Part shown: positions 1 through 9,095 of the stretch, piece by piece
Layout of the letters: every line of letters begins with the position of its first letter
Numbering within the stretch: position 1 is the stretch's first letter
Source of the DNA: Moraxella sp.
GTDB taxonomy: Bacteria; Pseudomonadota; Gammaproteobacteria; Pseudomonadales; Moraxellaceae
Length of the DNA stretch: 64,000 nucleotides
Reading direction: 5' to 3'
NCBI GenBank assembly: GCA_030528385.1
Contig: JAUMYZ010000003.1
Coordinates: 124,001 to 188,000 of the forward strand
Position numbers and translations under genes: made by a program
Notes under the pieces: model-generated
Seen by the model: the letters and a program-made list of their open reading frames with translations, nothing else
The model's database searches: none
Told to the model about the DNA's origin: nothing

Positions 1-1
1 A

Positions 2-670
2 GTTTCCACCGAAGTGGATGCACGTCATTCTTTTGATACTGACAAAACCATCAAAAACGCCCTAGAATTTATAGAGCTGTACGACAAACTTGGTGTGGAT
101 ACCAGCCGAATTTTAATCAAAATCGCCGCCACTTGGCAAGGCATCCAAGCCGCCAAAGAGCTAGAAAAACAAGGCATTGGTTGCAATCTTACCCTACTAT
201 TTACAGACGCCCAAGCTCGTGCTTGTGCAGACGCTGGCGTTACGCTCATCTCGCCTTTTGTGGGACGAATCACCGACTGGCAAAAAAGACAAGAAAATAA
301 ACCCACCATCGCCATCGCTGATGACATGGGCGTAAATTCCGTCAAAGCCATTTATCAGTTTTATAAACAGCATGGCTACACCACCGACATCATGGGAGCA
401 AGTTTTCGCTCGGTTGAGCAAATTTTGGCATTGGCGGGCTGTGATTTATTGACCATCTCGCCTGCCTTGCTTGATGAGCTTGCCAGCATGGACACGCCTG
501 TATCTTGTCAGCTCATTGATGGCGGCAAACACACGCCAAAACCACCAGTGATGACCATGACAGAATTTATGGACGCCCAAAACAGCCACTCACTCAATCA
601 ACTACTACTCTCAGGCATTGATGGCTTTGTTAAAGCCAGAGCGGATTTGGCAAAACAATTATTTGCTTAA
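2..670 (+). CDS. tal: Transaldolase (5' end outside window)
   Basis: Cytosolic transaldolase of the non-oxidative pentose phosphate pathway; it transfers a dihydroxyacetone unit between sugar phosphates through a Schiff base. The visible frame opens with [13 protein letters not shown] and runs 222 codons to TAA. TalB-type enzymes are about 317 residues long, so roughly the first 95 residues lie upstream of the window. The Schiff-base lysine is codon 40 here, in [11 protein letters not shown]. The [10 protein letters not shown] segment and the GASFRS phosphate-binding segment are also present. The next gene starts 46 bases downstream in another frame. The assignment is firm; only the start is missing. 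Confidence 0.97.
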   Translation, partial: VSTEVDARHSFDTDKTIKNALEFIELYDKLGVDTSRILIKIAATWQGIQAAKELEKQGIGCNLTLLFTDAQARACADAGVTLISPFVGRITDWQKRQENKPTIAIADDMGVNSVKAIYQFYKQHGYTTDIMGASFRSVEQILALAGCDLLTISPALLDELASMDTPVSCQLIDGGKHTPKPPVMTMTEFMDAQNSHSLNQLLLSGIDGFVKARADLAKQLFA

Positions 671-716
671 TCTTTGTAAAGCTCACTTTTTGACCGATTT
701 TTCAAGTGATGGCACC

Positions 717-2210
717 ATGAAATATCCATGTATCATCAGCACCTTAGTAGCGTCTTTGTTTGTCGTGCCTGTCCATGCCAACCCATCAAGCGTTGTTTAT
801 CAAGATGGTTTGGCAGAATACGCCTGCCACAAACCCGCCATCACCGACCCCAAGTTACAAAACGCCACGGTGAGCTGTTTATTTCATGATGACGGCAACA
901 TCGCCCAAATCAAACATCAAGACAAATTTGGCTTAATCAACAAAGACGGCAAACTCATCAGCGACATTCGTTATGATGACATCAGTTCTTATGATGATGA
1001 GCACCACACCGCTTTGGTACAAATTGACGACAAATATGGGCTGATTAGCACCAAGACAGGCAAAGAGCTGACCGCTGTTCATTTTGACAAAATGCACTTG
1101 TTTAGCCAAAACCGTATGGCAGTATCCCTACATGGCAAATTAGGCTATATTGACAGCATAGGCAACATGGTCATCGTCCCAAAATACGGCAATGCTTATC
1201 GCTTTGAAGATGGGCTTGCCATCGTTAGCAATGACGGCAATGTCAAAGATGACACATACAGAATGGGGGTGATTGACACAACAGGCAAAGAGATTTTGCC
1301 GCCCATTTATAAAAGTGTCAGTATCAATGACAATCTCATTTATTTTGCTGATGAAGCAGGCTATCACGGTGTGATGGACAGCCAAGGCAATATCATCATC
1401 AAGCCAGAATATCCACACATGGACAGTTTTCGTCATGGCTTTGCTGTCGTTGCTTTGATGAGAGACCTAAATGGCTATATTGATGAAACTGGCAAAGAAG
1501 TGATACCGCCACAATACCTATACGCCAAAACGCCTGTCAAAATCGCTGATAAGGTGCTGTTTATAGTCGCCAAACGCCAAGGAAACAAATGGCAATTTGG
1601 GGTGGTGGACAAAGACAATCGCGTCTTGATTGATTTTATCTATGACCACCTGATTGGCATTGAAAAAAGCAACATCATCATCGCCAATCAAGACAACCAT
1701 CAGCTGATATTAAATCACGAATTTAAACCCATCTCCCCACACCTTTATGATGACATAATCGCTTTTGATAAAGAGATTGGCATTTATCAAAAAGACAATA
1801 AATACGGCTTTATCAAAACCGATGGCAAGCACATCACCGAGCCGATATTTGATGACATCAAACCACTATACAGCCAGCGATACGCCTTATCAAAAGCACA
1901 CACCACCTATTATGGCTACAAGGTGTGCGTGGGTGATAAATGGGGATTTGTTGATTTATATGGCAAAGAGCTGCTACCTGTCGTCTATGATGAGATTGTT
2001 AATTGGAATGACAATCATTTATTCATCAAACAAAACCATCGCTATGGCAGAGCAAACAGCCAAGGCAACATCATCACACCGCCTGTCTATGAGCAATACC
2101 GACCACTTAATGACGGCTACATCAAAGCCAAAATGGATGACACTTGGTATCTGATTGACCCCACAGGTAACAACTTGGGCAAAACATCATCACCTAGGTA
2201 TGTCAATTAA
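717..2210 (+). CDS. Secreted WG-repeat protein
   Basis: A protein of 497 residues built almost wholly from WG-type repeats. The frame is open further upstream, but the ATG at 717 is chosen because it begins a typical signal peptide (residues 1-21, ending VHA before NPSS) and avoids overlap with the transaldolase gene. About eleven repeat units follow, with cores such as KFGLINKDGK, KYGLISTKTGK, KLGYIDSIGN, RMGVIDTTGK, KWGFVDLYGK and TWYLIDPTGN, each followed by a segment like YDDI. WG repeats are thought to form beta-propeller-like or solenoid binding surfaces, but no reaction is known for the family. A tail fragment of a second such gene lies at 3503-3631. The export and repeat calls are firm; the function is unknown. 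Confidence 0.88.
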   Translation: MKYPCIISTLVASLFVVPVHANPSSVVYQDGLAEYACHKPAITDPKLQNATVSCLFHDDGNIAQIKHQDKFGLINKDGKLISDIRYDDISSYDDEHHTALVQIDDKYGLISTKTGKELTAVHFDKMHLFSQNRMAVSLHGKLGYIDSIGNMVIVPKYGNAYRFEDGLAIVSNDGNVKDDTYRMGVIDTTGKEILPPIYKSVSINDNLIYFADEAGYHGVMDSQGNIIIKPEYPHMDSFRHGFAVVALMRDLNGYIDETGKEVIPPQYLYAKTPVKIADKVLFIVAKRQGNKWQFGVVDKDNRVLIDFIYDHLIGIEKSNIIIANQDNHQLILNHEFKPISPHLYDDIIAFDKEIGIYQKDNKYGFIKTDGKHITEPIFDDIKPLYSQRYALSKAHTTYYGYKVCVGDKWGFVDLYGKELLPVVYDEIVNWNDNHLFIKQNHRYGRANSQGNIITPPVYEQYRPLNDGYIKAKMDDTWYLIDPTGNNLGKTSSPRYVN

Positions 2211-2301
2211 TCAGCAACCAACCTGCCAAAAAGGACTTTACAAAAAACGAAAACGATTGTAAACTTACGCCAATTTTTAATCTTATCAAAGAGCTGTCGC
2301 C

Positions 2302-2466
2302 ATGAAAAAATATCAATGTATCGTCTGCGGTTGGATTTATGACGAAGCGGTTGGTTGCCCCGAAGAAGGTTTGCCTGCTGGCACTCGCTGGGAAGACATT
2401 CCTGATGACTGGACCTGTCCTGAGTGCGGCGTGGGCAAAGAAGATTTTGAAATGGTTGAGATTTAA
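2302..2466 (+). CDS. rubA: Rubredoxin
   Basis: A 54-residue iron protein that carries one electron on a single Fe(Cys)4 centre in the cytosol. The two cysteine pairs are plain: CIVCG near residues 6-10 and CPECG near residues 39-43. The aromatic core residues Y4, Y13 and W37 are also there, and the size matches the family (52-56). The start ATG lies 7 bases after GAGCTG. The gene ends 17 bases before the alpha/beta hydrolase on the same strand, so the two are probably cotranscribed. Known partners of such rubredoxins are rubredoxin reductase and alkane hydroxylase or NO-detoxifying enzymes; none of these is nearby. Confidence 0.95.
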   Translation: MKKYQCIVCGWIYDEAVGCPEEGLPAGTRWEDIPDDWTCPECGVGKEDFEMVEI

Positions 2467-2483
2467 ACAAACAACAAACAGCC

Positions 2484-3491
2484 ATGAGCGAATTTAACCC
2501 ACTTACCACCTTGCCCAGTGTGCCGCCTGACAGTTGGTTAAGATTTAATCAAACTTGGCGACCATCTGACCTATCGCCCCACCTATATCAAGCCATGATA
2601 GACGTGGGCAACGGCATTGAGCTATGCGTAGAAGCAGGGGGCAATCCTGACAATCCGCCTTTGTTGTTTGTGGCAGGCTTTGGCTCACAGATGATGTTTT
2701 GGTCGGACAACTTTTTAAAGCAGTTTATGGGCGCTGGATTTTTTGTCATCAGATTTGACAACCGAGACACGGGGCTTTCTAGCAAAATCAACCACTTAAG
2801 CAAACTGCCCCGCACCAATATTGTCAAAATGATTGCCAAAAATACCATCGGTCTGTCCAACGCCCGCGAAAAAGTCGCCTACACTTTGCCTGACATGGCA
2901 AACGATGTCGCAGGGCTGATACGAGCCTTAAACCTGCCTAAAGCCAACATCATCGGGGCAAGCATGGGGGGCATGATAGGTCAAATCTTGTCTGCCAAAT
3001 ATCCTGATTTGGTGGACAGGCTGATATTGATATTTAGCAGTGCCAACAGTGCCTTTGCCAGATTGCCAAAACCTGTGCAGTTTTCTACTTTTTTTAGAAA
3101 ACCACAAAGCCACTCTGAGCGAGACATGGTACGCCATGCCGTGTGGTTTATGACGGCGGTCGGCTCACCAGGTCATCTTGACATCAAAGGCACGCGAGCG
3201 GTGGCTCACAGGCGTTATCAACGCTGTTTTCACCCACTGGGCATGGCTCAGCAGATGAACGCCATACTTGCCACAGGCTCCATAGAATCCTATACCCGCC
3301 AAATCACAGTGCCCACGCTCATCATTCACGGCACAAAAGATGGGCTGATTCACCAAAGCCATGGCAAACACATCGCCAAACTCATCAAAAACAGCCGTTT
3401 TGTGGCAGTAGATGGCTTGGCTCATGATTTGCCCGCCTACTATCAGCCGCATTTGGTGCATTTGGTTAAGGTGCATTGTCTGGGTGTGTAG
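2484..3491 (+). CDS. Alpha/beta-fold hydrolase
   Basis: A serine hydrolase of 335 residues with the alpha/beta fold. The nucleophile elbow is GASMGG near residue 155, the acid is probably the Asp of GTKDGL near residue 287, and the His lies in GLAHDL near residue 315. An oxyanion-type segment (VAGFGSQ) and the FDNRDTG motif typical of this subfamily come before them. No signal peptide is visible, so it should be cytosolic. The substrate cannot be read from the sequence; lipase, esterase and ester-bond hydrolase annotations are all used for relatives. It follows rubredoxin closely and probably shares its transcript. Confidence 0.85.
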   Translation: MSEFNPLTTLPSVPPDSWLRFNQTWRPSDLSPHLYQAMIDVGNGIELCVEAGGNPDNPPLLFVAGFGSQMMFWSDNFLKQFMGAGFFVIRFDNRDTGLSSKINHLSKLPRTNIVKMIAKNTIGLSNAREKVAYTLPDMANDVAGLIRALNLPKANIIGASMGGMIGQILSAKYPDLVDRLILIFSSANSAFARLPKPVQFSTFFRKPQSHSERDMVRHAVWFMTAVGSPGHLDIKGTRAVAHRRYQRCFHPLGMAQQMNAILATGSIESYTRQITVPTLIIHGTKDGLIHQSHGKHIAKLIKNSRFVAVDGLAHDLPAYYQPHLVHLVKVHCLGV

Positions 3492-3502
3492 TTAGCGCAA
3501 TG

Positions 3503-3631
3503 CTAGGTCGCTTGCTGTCCTTGTTTGTTGATTGTCAGCCACTCACCATCTTTTTTAGCCACCACCAAATTCCCCACAAAACCATCAACATCATCATACA
3601 TCAAAGGAATAACCACCTTGCCAGTTTTATC
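3503..3631 (-). pseudogene. C-terminal remnant of a WG-repeat gene
   Basis: Reading the minus strand from 3631 down to a TAG at 3503-3505 gives 42 codons that start DKTGKVVIPLMYDDVDGF and end KKDGEWLTINKQGQQAT. This is the same pattern as the WG repeats at 717-2210 (DxxGKxxIPxxYDD followed by KxGxW). A TAG stop lies directly in front of the first codon, and no start or longer frame exists, so this is the last one to two repeats of a lost gene. It points the other way from its neighbours. The rest of the 3492-3726 gap holds only promoter-like sequence. Confidence 0.7.
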
Positions 3632-3694
3632 CTAAATAATTTGGTTGGCTGTGGTAAGTGCTTAATAATAAAAGTTCTTTGTTGGACTGATTTG

Positions 3695-3703
3695 TGTTAT
3701 GAT
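3695..3703 (+). promoter_or_regulatory. Extended -10 promoter of the FAH-family gene
   Basis: TGTTATGAT matches the TGn extended -10 form (TATAAT with one mismatch). It lies 24 bases before the start codon at 3727. No good -35 hexamer sits at the normal spacing, which fits an extended -10 promoter. Several other genes in this window show the same pattern. Confidence 0.5.
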
Positions 3704-3726
3704 AGGATTTTTGCAAAATTATTGCC

Positions 3727-4332
3727 ATGTCCCATATCCGCTTTACCGATGGCACGTCCTATGCCATCAACACCATTTATTGTATCGGTCGCAGTTATGC
3801 CGAACATATCGCCGAGCTTGGCAACGCCACGCCTGATGAACCGTTGGTATTTTTAAAACCAAACAGCAGTGTCTGCACTGGCGATACGCTACATTTGCCC
3901 AAGTTTTCTGACAATGTGCATTATGAAACGGAGCTGGTGCTGCTGATTGGTGATGATAAACGTATCGCAGGCTGTGCGGTGGGGCTTGATTTGACCGCCC
4001 GAGACGTCCAAGATGTCTGCAAAGCCAAAGGGCTGCCTTGGACAAAAGCCAAAGGTTTTAAAGGAGCGTGCTGGCTTGGCGATTTTAAGCCCTTTACCAA
4101 TAAACCCTATCAATTGTCTTTGACCATCAACGATGAAATCCGCCAAGATGATAGCACTGATAAAATGATGTATTCTTTTGATTACCTAGCGGCGTATTTG
4201 GACAATCTATACGGCTTACAAAAAGGCGATATCATCATGACAGGCACGCCAAAAGGTGTGGGAAAATTAAACGCAGGCGACAGGCTCGTGGTGTGTGTGG
4301 ACGGTCTTTGCCATACACTGCTGATAAAATAA
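3727..4332 (+). CDS. Fumarylacetoacetate hydrolase (FAH) family protein
   Basis: A protein of 201 residues, the size of a stand-alone FAH domain. Members cleave or hydrate 2-oxo acids and acylpyruvates with a bound divalent metal. The metal ligands expected of the family are visible: the E of ETELV near residue 58, and D in GLDLTARDVQ near residues 85-93. The conserved substrate-pocket segment KGFKGACWLG follows, and the C-terminal GDIIMTGTPKGVG is diagnostic. Closest named functions are acylpyruvase (YcgM type) or oxaloacetate tautomerase; sequence alone does not decide. It is preceded by an extended -10 promoter and probably forms its own transcript. Confidence 0.85.
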   Translation: MSHIRFTDGTSYAINTIYCIGRSYAEHIAELGNATPDEPLVFLKPNSSVCTGDTLHLPKFSDNVHYETELVLLIGDDKRIAGCAVGLDLTARDVQDVCKAKGLPWTKAKGFKGACWLGDFKPFTNKPYQLSLTINDEIRQDDSTDKMMYSFDYLAAYLDNLYGLQKGDIIMTGTPKGVGKLNAGDRLVVCVDGLCHTLLIK

Positions 4333-4354
4333 ACTAGGGCAATCAACCCTTTTT

Positions 4355-4363
4355 TGTTATAAT
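4355..4363 (+). promoter_or_regulatory. Extended -10 promoter of purD
   Basis: TGTTATAAT is a perfect TGn-extended -10 element, 28 bases before the purD start at 4392. It also marks the upstream in-frame codons (from 4362) as untranslated leader. Confidence 0.65.
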
Positions 4364-4391
4364 GGTAAAATTCACATATAAAGGGGTCATC

Positions 4392-5672
4392 ATGAAAATT
4401 TTAGTAACTGGCACAGGTGGACGTGAGCACGCATTGGCGTGGGCATGTGCCAAAGACGACAAAGTAAGCACCGTATTTGTCGCCAAAGGCAATGCTGGCA
4501 CGGCACACGAACCAAAGCTGTGTAATGTGGATTTGGACATCAGCGACCACAAAGCCGTGATTGACTTTTGTGGACAAGAAAAAGTTGACTTTGTGGTGGT
4601 TGGGGCAGAAGCACCATTGGTGGCGGGCATTACTGACGATTTGACTGAAGCGGGCATCAAAGTGTGGGGCTGCTCAAAATACTGCGCACAGCTAGAAGGC
4701 TCAAAAGCCTTTGCCAAAGAATTTATGCAAGCCATCAACGTGCCCACCGCCTTTTATCAAGTCTTTACCGAGACGGACAGCGCCAAAGCCTTTGTCAAAC
4801 AAAAAGGCACGCCGATTGTCATCAAGGCCGATGGACTGGCAGCAGGCAAAGGCGTGATTGTTGCCATGAATGAAACGGAAGCCTTTGCTGCCATTGATGA
4901 TATGTTATCGGGCAATAAGTTTGGTGAAGCAGGCAGCCGTGTGGTGATTGAAGAGTTTTTGGCAGGCGAAGAAGCGTCCTTTATTTGTATGATTGATGGC
5001 GATAATATTCTGCCAATGGCGACCAGCCAAGACCACAAACGCATTTTTGAAGGCGACCAAGGGGCAAACACAGGCGGCATGGGTGCCTACTCACCTGCCC
5101 CTGTGGTAACCGCTGATGTGCACGACAAAGTGATACAGCGAGTTATCCGCCCTGTGGTGGACGAAATGAAGCGCCGTGGCACGCCCTACACAGGCTTTTT
5201 GTACGCAGGACTTATGATTGATGACCATGCCGACCCTTATGTCATTGAATTTAATTGCCGTTTTGGCGACCCTGAAACTCAGCCGATTATGATGCGTTTA
5301 AAATCATCATTGGTGGATTTGATTTTGGCAGGGCTTGACGGCAAGCTGCCCACAACTGCCGATTGGCATGATGACGTGGCGTTGGGCATCGTGCTTGCCA
5401 GTCGTGGCTATCCTGAAAGCTCATCAAGTGGTGATGTGATTACTGGCTTGCCACAGGTAGGCAGCGTAGAAAAAGTCAAAGTCTTTCATGCAGGCACCAA
5501 ACAAGGCGACAACGGACAAATACTTACCAATGGCGGACGTGTCTTGTGCGTTACCGCCCTTGGCAAAGACGTGGCAGAAGCTCAGGCGCGCGCCTTACAA
5601 GCGTGTGGCACGATTGCTTTTGATGGCATACAATACCGCCGTGATATTGGTTGGCGGGCGATTGGGCGCTAA
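4392..5672 (+). CDS. purD: Phosphoribosylamine--glycine ligase
   Basis: GAR synthetase, the second step of purine synthesis: 5-phosphoribosylamine + glycine + ATP to GAR. It has 426 residues, the normal length. The N-terminal loop MKILVTGTGGREHALAW is family-specific; the ATP-grasp core shows IKADGLAAGKGV near residue 145, GANTGGMGAYSPAP near residue 225 and EFNCRFGDPETQ near residue 285. The frame is open to 4362, but the ATG at 4392 has an AGGGG sequence 7 bases before it and gives the canonical N-terminus. It has its own promoter and is followed by a stem-loop, so it is probably monocistronic. Confidence 0.97.
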   Translation: MKILVTGTGGREHALAWACAKDDKVSTVFVAKGNAGTAHEPKLCNVDLDISDHKAVIDFCGQEKVDFVVVGAEAPLVAGITDDLTEAGIKVWGCSKYCAQLEGSKAFAKEFMQAINVPTAFYQVFTETDSAKAFVKQKGTPIVIKADGLAAGKGVIVAMNETEAFAAIDDMLSGNKFGEAGSRVVIEEFLAGEEASFICMIDGDNILPMATSQDHKRIFEGDQGANTGGMGAYSPAPVVTADVHDKVIQRVIRPVVDEMKRRGTPYTGFLYAGLMIDDHADPYVIEFNCRFGDPETQPIMMRLKSSLVDLILAGLDGKLPTTADWHDDVALGIVLASRGYPESSSSGDVITGLPQVGSVEKVKVFHAGTKQGDNGQILTNGGRVLCVTALGKDVAEAQARALQACGTIAFDGIQYRRDIGWRAIGR

Positions 5673-5690
5673 ATCCAAGCGCACAAAACA

Positions 5691-5723
5691 ACAACCGATA
5701 TGGCAAAATCCATGTCGGTTTGT
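5691..5723 (+). terminator. Stem-loop terminator after purD
   Basis: ACAACCGATATGG pairs with CCATGTCGGTTTGT around a CAAAAT loop, with one G-U pair and one bulged base. The T-rich tail is short, so termination strength is uncertain. It sits 18 bases after the purD stop codon. Confidence 0.55.
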
Positions 5724-5758
5724 TATGATAAGCGATTTGATTGGTTTAAGATATACTG

Positions 5759-7108
5759 ATGAGCAAACCACTTGACACCTTAAAAGTTTCTTCGCTACAA
5801 CGACAATTATCCATTGCCAAAACATCGCTGAACATTGGCAGAAACTGGGCAAAAAGCGGCGTTACTGGATTTTTTTTGAGCAAAGAAGAAAAACAGCGCC
5901 AAAAACAGCGCTTTTTACAAGAACAAGCCAATTATCTGGTCAATGAACTGGGTCAATTAAAAGGGTCGGTGGTCAAAGTTGGGCAAATGTTGGCACTGTA
6001 TGGTGAGCATTTTTTGCCTGCCCAAGTGGTGAGTGCTTTGCATACGCTGGATGCGCACACTGCGCCGTTGGCATGGCACATCATTTATGACGCCATCAAA
6101 ACCGAACTTGGCGAGCGCGTTGATGATTTTGACATTGAACGCACGCCTATCGGCACGGCCAGCCTTGCCCAAGTGCACAAAGCCACCCACAAGTACACAG
6201 GGCGACAGGTGGTCTTAAAAGTGCAATACCCCAATGTGGCTGCTGCCATTGACTCGGATTTGTCCATTTTTAAACGACTGCTCAAAGTAACCAACGCCGT
6301 GCCACAGACCAAAGCCCTAGACGCATGGTTTGACGAAGTGCGCGAGCTGCTCTACCGTGAAGTGGATTACCATCTAGAAGCTGCCACCACCAAGCGCTTT
6401 GCCAGTCGTCTTGGCGACAATGCCGATTATGTTGTGCCTACCATCTATGACAATTATTCTAGCGCTCGTCTGATTTGCATGAGCTTTGAAGCGGGCATTC
6501 ATTTGGGTGACCCTGCGCTGATGACCTTGTCCCAAGACAGGCGTAACCGCTTGGGGCAGCTTGCCATTGATGTGGTCATCAAAGAGATTTTTGGGTGGGG
6601 CGAAATGCAGACCGACCCCAATTTTGGCAATTATCTGGTGCGCTTGGGCGAAGATGGCGCGCCTGATAAACTGGTGCTGCTGGATTTTGGGGCGATTAAG
6701 CAGTTTGATGACAAATTGCTTGCCATTGCCAAAAACTTATTGTTGGCAGGTCATCATCAAGACAAAGCGATGATGAAAGCAGCGATGACGGGTTATGAGT
6801 TTTTTGACAAACTAAATGGCAAACCCAAAGACGACGTGGCAGATGTGTTTTTGTTGGCGTGTGAGCCATTTGCCAATCCTGACCGACTGAGTGATGACAA
6901 ATTGGACAATGGGCGTTATATTTGGGCAAAAAGCAATCTATACCAACGGGTGATGGACAACGCCAAAGACGGCATGACATCACTGGAGTTTAGTTTGCCG
7001 CCCAAAGAGATGATGTTTATTAGTCGTAAGTTTATCGGTGCTTATGCGCTCTTGTCAGCCCTTGATGCGCGCACCGATGCCAAGCAGTTGATGACGCCTT
7101 ATTTGTAG
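5759..7108 (+). CDS. ABC1/AarF/UbiB-family atypical kinase
   Basis: A protein of 449 residues of the ABC1 (ADCK/UbiB) protein-kinase-like family, linked in other organisms to ubiquinone or lipid metabolism. The KxGQ motif (VVKVGQMLA) is near residue 74, the ATP-site lysine lies in VVLKVQYPNV near residue 152, the catalytic loop reads TDPNFGNY near residue 283, and the metal-binding DFG is in VLLDFGAIKQF near residue 305. It lacks the C-terminal membrane helices of true UbiB (about 540 residues), so it is an AarF-like paralogue rather than UbiB itself. It starts 36 bases past the purD stem-loop. No partner gene is adjacent. Confidence 0.88.
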   Translation: MSKPLDTLKVSSLQRQLSIAKTSLNIGRNWAKSGVTGFFLSKEEKQRQKQRFLQEQANYLVNELGQLKGSVVKVGQMLALYGEHFLPAQVVSALHTLDAHTAPLAWHIIYDAIKTELGERVDDFDIERTPIGTASLAQVHKATHKYTGRQVVLKVQYPNVAAAIDSDLSIFKRLLKVTNAVPQTKALDAWFDEVRELLYREVDYHLEAATTKRFASRLGDNADYVVPTIYDNYSSARLICMSFEAGIHLGDPALMTLSQDRRNRLGQLAIDVVIKEIFGWGEMQTDPNFGNYLVRLGEDGAPDKLVLLDFGAIKQFDDKLLAIAKNLLLAGHHQDKAMMKAAMTGYEFFDKLNGKPKDDVADVFLLACEPFANPDRLSDDKLDNGRYIWAKSNLYQRVMDNAKDGMTSLEFSLPPKEMMFISRKFIGAYALLSALDARTDAKQLMTPYL

Positions 7109-7147
7109 AACAAAGTTTTGCCAAAGTTGCTTGGTCAGTCAAGCCGC

Positions 7148-7333
7148 TTACAATCCAAACTCGGTCATAATGGCTGCTGTTTTGGTCAGGCGACCGTCTT
7201 GATAATCGGCGCGGTGGTGTGTTGGTTGCTTTTAAGCCAAAAACTGTGAAGCAAAAAGAAGACGCCAATTTGCCCTTGGGGTGGGGTGGTCAGTTCATGT
7301 GCTTTGAGTTGCCACGAGCCGATAAAGTTAAAG
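7148..7333 (-). pseudogene. Probable decayed gene fragment between the ABC1 kinase and yoaK genes
   Basis: The minus strand here carries protein-like stretches in two frames. One reads FIGSWQLKAHELTTPPQGQI and on through a hydrophobic run to WLKSNQHTT. The other ends RADYQDGRLTKTAAIMTEFG-L and a TAA at 7148-7150. Joined by a frameshift near 7210 they would give one C-terminal piece of about 60 residues. There is no start codon or ribosome site. The FIGSWQL opening faintly recalls lipocalin-like domains, but I cannot assign a family. It may also be chance, hence the low score. Confidence 0.35.
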
Positions 7334-8083
7334 CTAGAAGCGGTTTGTGTTAATGGGGGTCTTTTTGTGCCGACGTCTTTTGCGCTGCTGGCGCAGTGCT
7401 TGAAATCTAATCATGCGTTGCGATTTGATGTACCATTTTTCCATGTGTTGATAACTCATCGCCGAAAATAAAATGATGGCAATGGGCAGCAACATAGACC
7501 AATACCCAAAACGCGCGTACAAAAACACCGCCACAAAACCGCCAATAAAAAACCCCCACCACAAACCGCTGTGTAACATCATCTTGGCGATGTCTATTTT
7601 GCGTCCAACCAGCCAATTGCCAACCGTCGCCCCCAAATCTGATGTTGTGCCTGTTAGGTGGGTGGTGCGCACAACCGCCCCATGATAGGTGGCGACCATG
7701 GAGTTTTGTAGTCCGCATGCCATGGCAATCATCATTTGTCCAAAATAATTGTCGTGCAGATACAACAGCAAACTAAGACACAAAAGCACGAATTCAAGAT
7801 ACATGGCATAGCCATAGTTGCGGTAAATGTTGAGTTCGCTGCCACCAATAATCATGCCGCTCAACACCGAACCAAACCAAAAAGAAACGATGGAGATGGC
7901 AAACAAACGTATGTTGTCGTGGTCTGATTCAAAGACCGCCACCGCAAATTGGCTGATGTTGCCTGTAACGTGTGAAGCGGAGATGTGTGTAAAGCCCATC
8001 AGTGCTGTGGTGTTTAAAATACCTGCACTAAATGCCAGTACAACCGCCCCAAACAACACCCAAGTGGGGATTTTGTCTTGCAT
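7334..8083 (-). CDS. YoaK (DUF1275) family membrane protein
   Basis: A polytopic inner-membrane protein of 249 residues. The family has about six helices and no proven substrate. The opening WVLFGAVVLAFSAGILNTTA and the following ISASHVTGNISQFAV are the family signature; the second half repeats the pattern with RTTHLTGTTSDLGATVGNWL. The C-terminal end is strongly basic (QRKRRRHKK). An upstream in-frame GTG at 8143 would add 20 residues, but it lies inside the fabI terminator hairpin, so the ATG at 8083 is preferred. It is read in the same direction as fabI but separated by that terminator. Confidence 0.85.
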   Translation of the reverse strand: MQDKIPTWVLFGAVVLAFSAGILNTTALMGFTHISASHVTGNISQFAVAVFESDHDNIRLFAISIVSFWFGSVLSGMIIGGSELNIYRNYGYAMYLEFVLLCLSLLLYLHDNYFGQMMIAMACGLQNSMVATYHGAVVRTTHLTGTTSDLGATVGNWLVGRKIDIAKMMLHSGLWWGFFIGGFVAVFLYARFGYWSMLLPIAIILFSAMSYQHMEKWYIKSQRMIRFQALRQQRKRRRHKKTPINTNRF

Positions 8084-8130
8084 GGTAAGTTGGTTTGGAG
8101 TAAATTGATTATTGTAATATTTTTGTAAAG

Positions 8131-8160
8131 AAAATAAAAGCACAAAGCGAGCTTTGTGCT
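8131..8160 (-). terminator. Rho-independent terminator of fabI
   Basis: Read on the minus strand, AGCACAAAGC-TC-GCTTTGTGCT forms a ten-base-pair hairpin followed directly by TTTTATTTTC. It lies 25 bases after the fabI stop codon and upstream of the chosen yoaK-family start. Confidence 0.88.
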
Positions 8161-8185
8161 GTTAAGGATTGGGGATAAATGGTGT

Positions 8186-9007
8186 TTATTGTTCGCTGCT
8201 GGCGATTGTCATGATGTGTTCGCTGATGGCAACCGTATTAAAGCCTGCGTCCACAAACAAAATCTCACCTGTGATGCCGCTTGCCCAAGGCGACAACAAA
8301 AACAGCGCCGCGTTGCCCACTTCTTCTTGGCTGACGTTGCGTTGTAGGGGGGCGATTTTTTCGCTGACGTCTAGCATGGTGTGAAAGGATTTGATGCCAC
8401 TGGCCGCCAAGGTGCGAATGGGTCCTGCGCTGATGGCATTGACACGAATGCCTTCTTTGCCCAGTGAGTTTGCCAAATAGCGCACAGACGCTTCAAGGCT
8501 TGCTTTTGCCATGCCCATCACGTTATAGTTGGGCAGTACCGAAATGCTGCCTTCATAAGTTAGGGTCAAGAGTGAGCCTTGGCGAGCGGCCAGCAACTTG
8601 CGACCTGCTTTGGCAAGCGCCACAAAGCTATAGCTGGAGACATCGTGGGCAATGCTTGAGCCTTCACGGGTGGTTACGCTGGTAAAATCGCCGTTGAGTT
8701 GGTCGGCAGGCGCAAAGCCAATGGCGTGTACAATGCCGTTGATGCCTTGGTCGTCGCCTTGTCCCCACAAACGAGTAACTTTGGTAAAACAAGCATCAAT
8801 GGACGCATCAGAAGCCACATCGCATTCAATGACGGCGGTTGCGTTAAAGGCTTCGGCCGCCATCTCAACACGTTTTTTGATTTTTTCGTTGGGATAAGTC
8901 AAAATAAGCTCGGCACCTTCGCGGTGCAAACACTCGGCAATTGCCCAAGCGATGGACAGTTTGCTGGCGATGCCCGTAACGACAAAACGTTGACCTGTTA
9001 AAAGCAT
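8186..9007 (-). CDS. fabI: Enoyl-[acyl-carrier-protein] reductase (NADH)
   Basis: FabI reduces trans-2-enoyl-ACP in the last step of each fatty-acid elongation round; it is the target of triclosan and isoniazid-type inhibitors. It has 273 residues. The divergent SDR glycine motif is [13 protein letters not shown] near residues 13-25, and the catalytic Y-x6-Y-x6-K pattern is [20 protein letters not shown] near residues 148-167. [14 protein letters not shown] is also characteristic. The C-terminal tail after GFNT is slightly longer than in E. coli. It has its own promoter (TATAAT at 9039-9044) and a strong terminator, so it appears monocistronic. Confidence 0.97.
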   Translation of the reverse strand: MLLTGQRFVVTGIASKLSIAWAIAECLHREGAELILTYPNEKIKKRVEMAAEAFNATAVIECDVASDASIDACFTKVTRLWGQGDDQGINGIVHAIGFAPADQLNGDFTSVTTREGSSIAHDVSSYSFVALAKAGRKLLAARQGSLLTLTYEGSISVLPNYNVMGMAKASLEASVRYLANSLGKEGIRVNAISAGPIRTLAASGIKSFHTMLDVSEKIAPLQRNVSQEEVGNAALFLLSPWASGITGEILFVDAGFNTVAISEHIMTIASSEQ

Positions 9008-9038
9008 AAAAATATCCTATTGTCATAACTTCGTGCAA

Positions 9039-9044
9039 ATTATA
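9039..9044 (-). promoter_or_regulatory. -10 element of the fabI promoter
   Basis: On the minus strand the sequence GCTATAATTTG contains a perfect TATAAT, 31 bases before the fabI start codon. The -35 region at normal spacing is weak (GGTGCA-like). Confidence 0.5.
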
Positions 9045-9095
9045 GCACAACTTTATCAAAATGCACCATAAAAAAGTACATATGTAAACAAGAAA

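Noticed and set aside
8084..8143. An upstream GTG start that would lengthen the YoaK-family protein
   Set aside because: The GTG lies within the fabI terminator hairpin, so it is unlikely to be translated.
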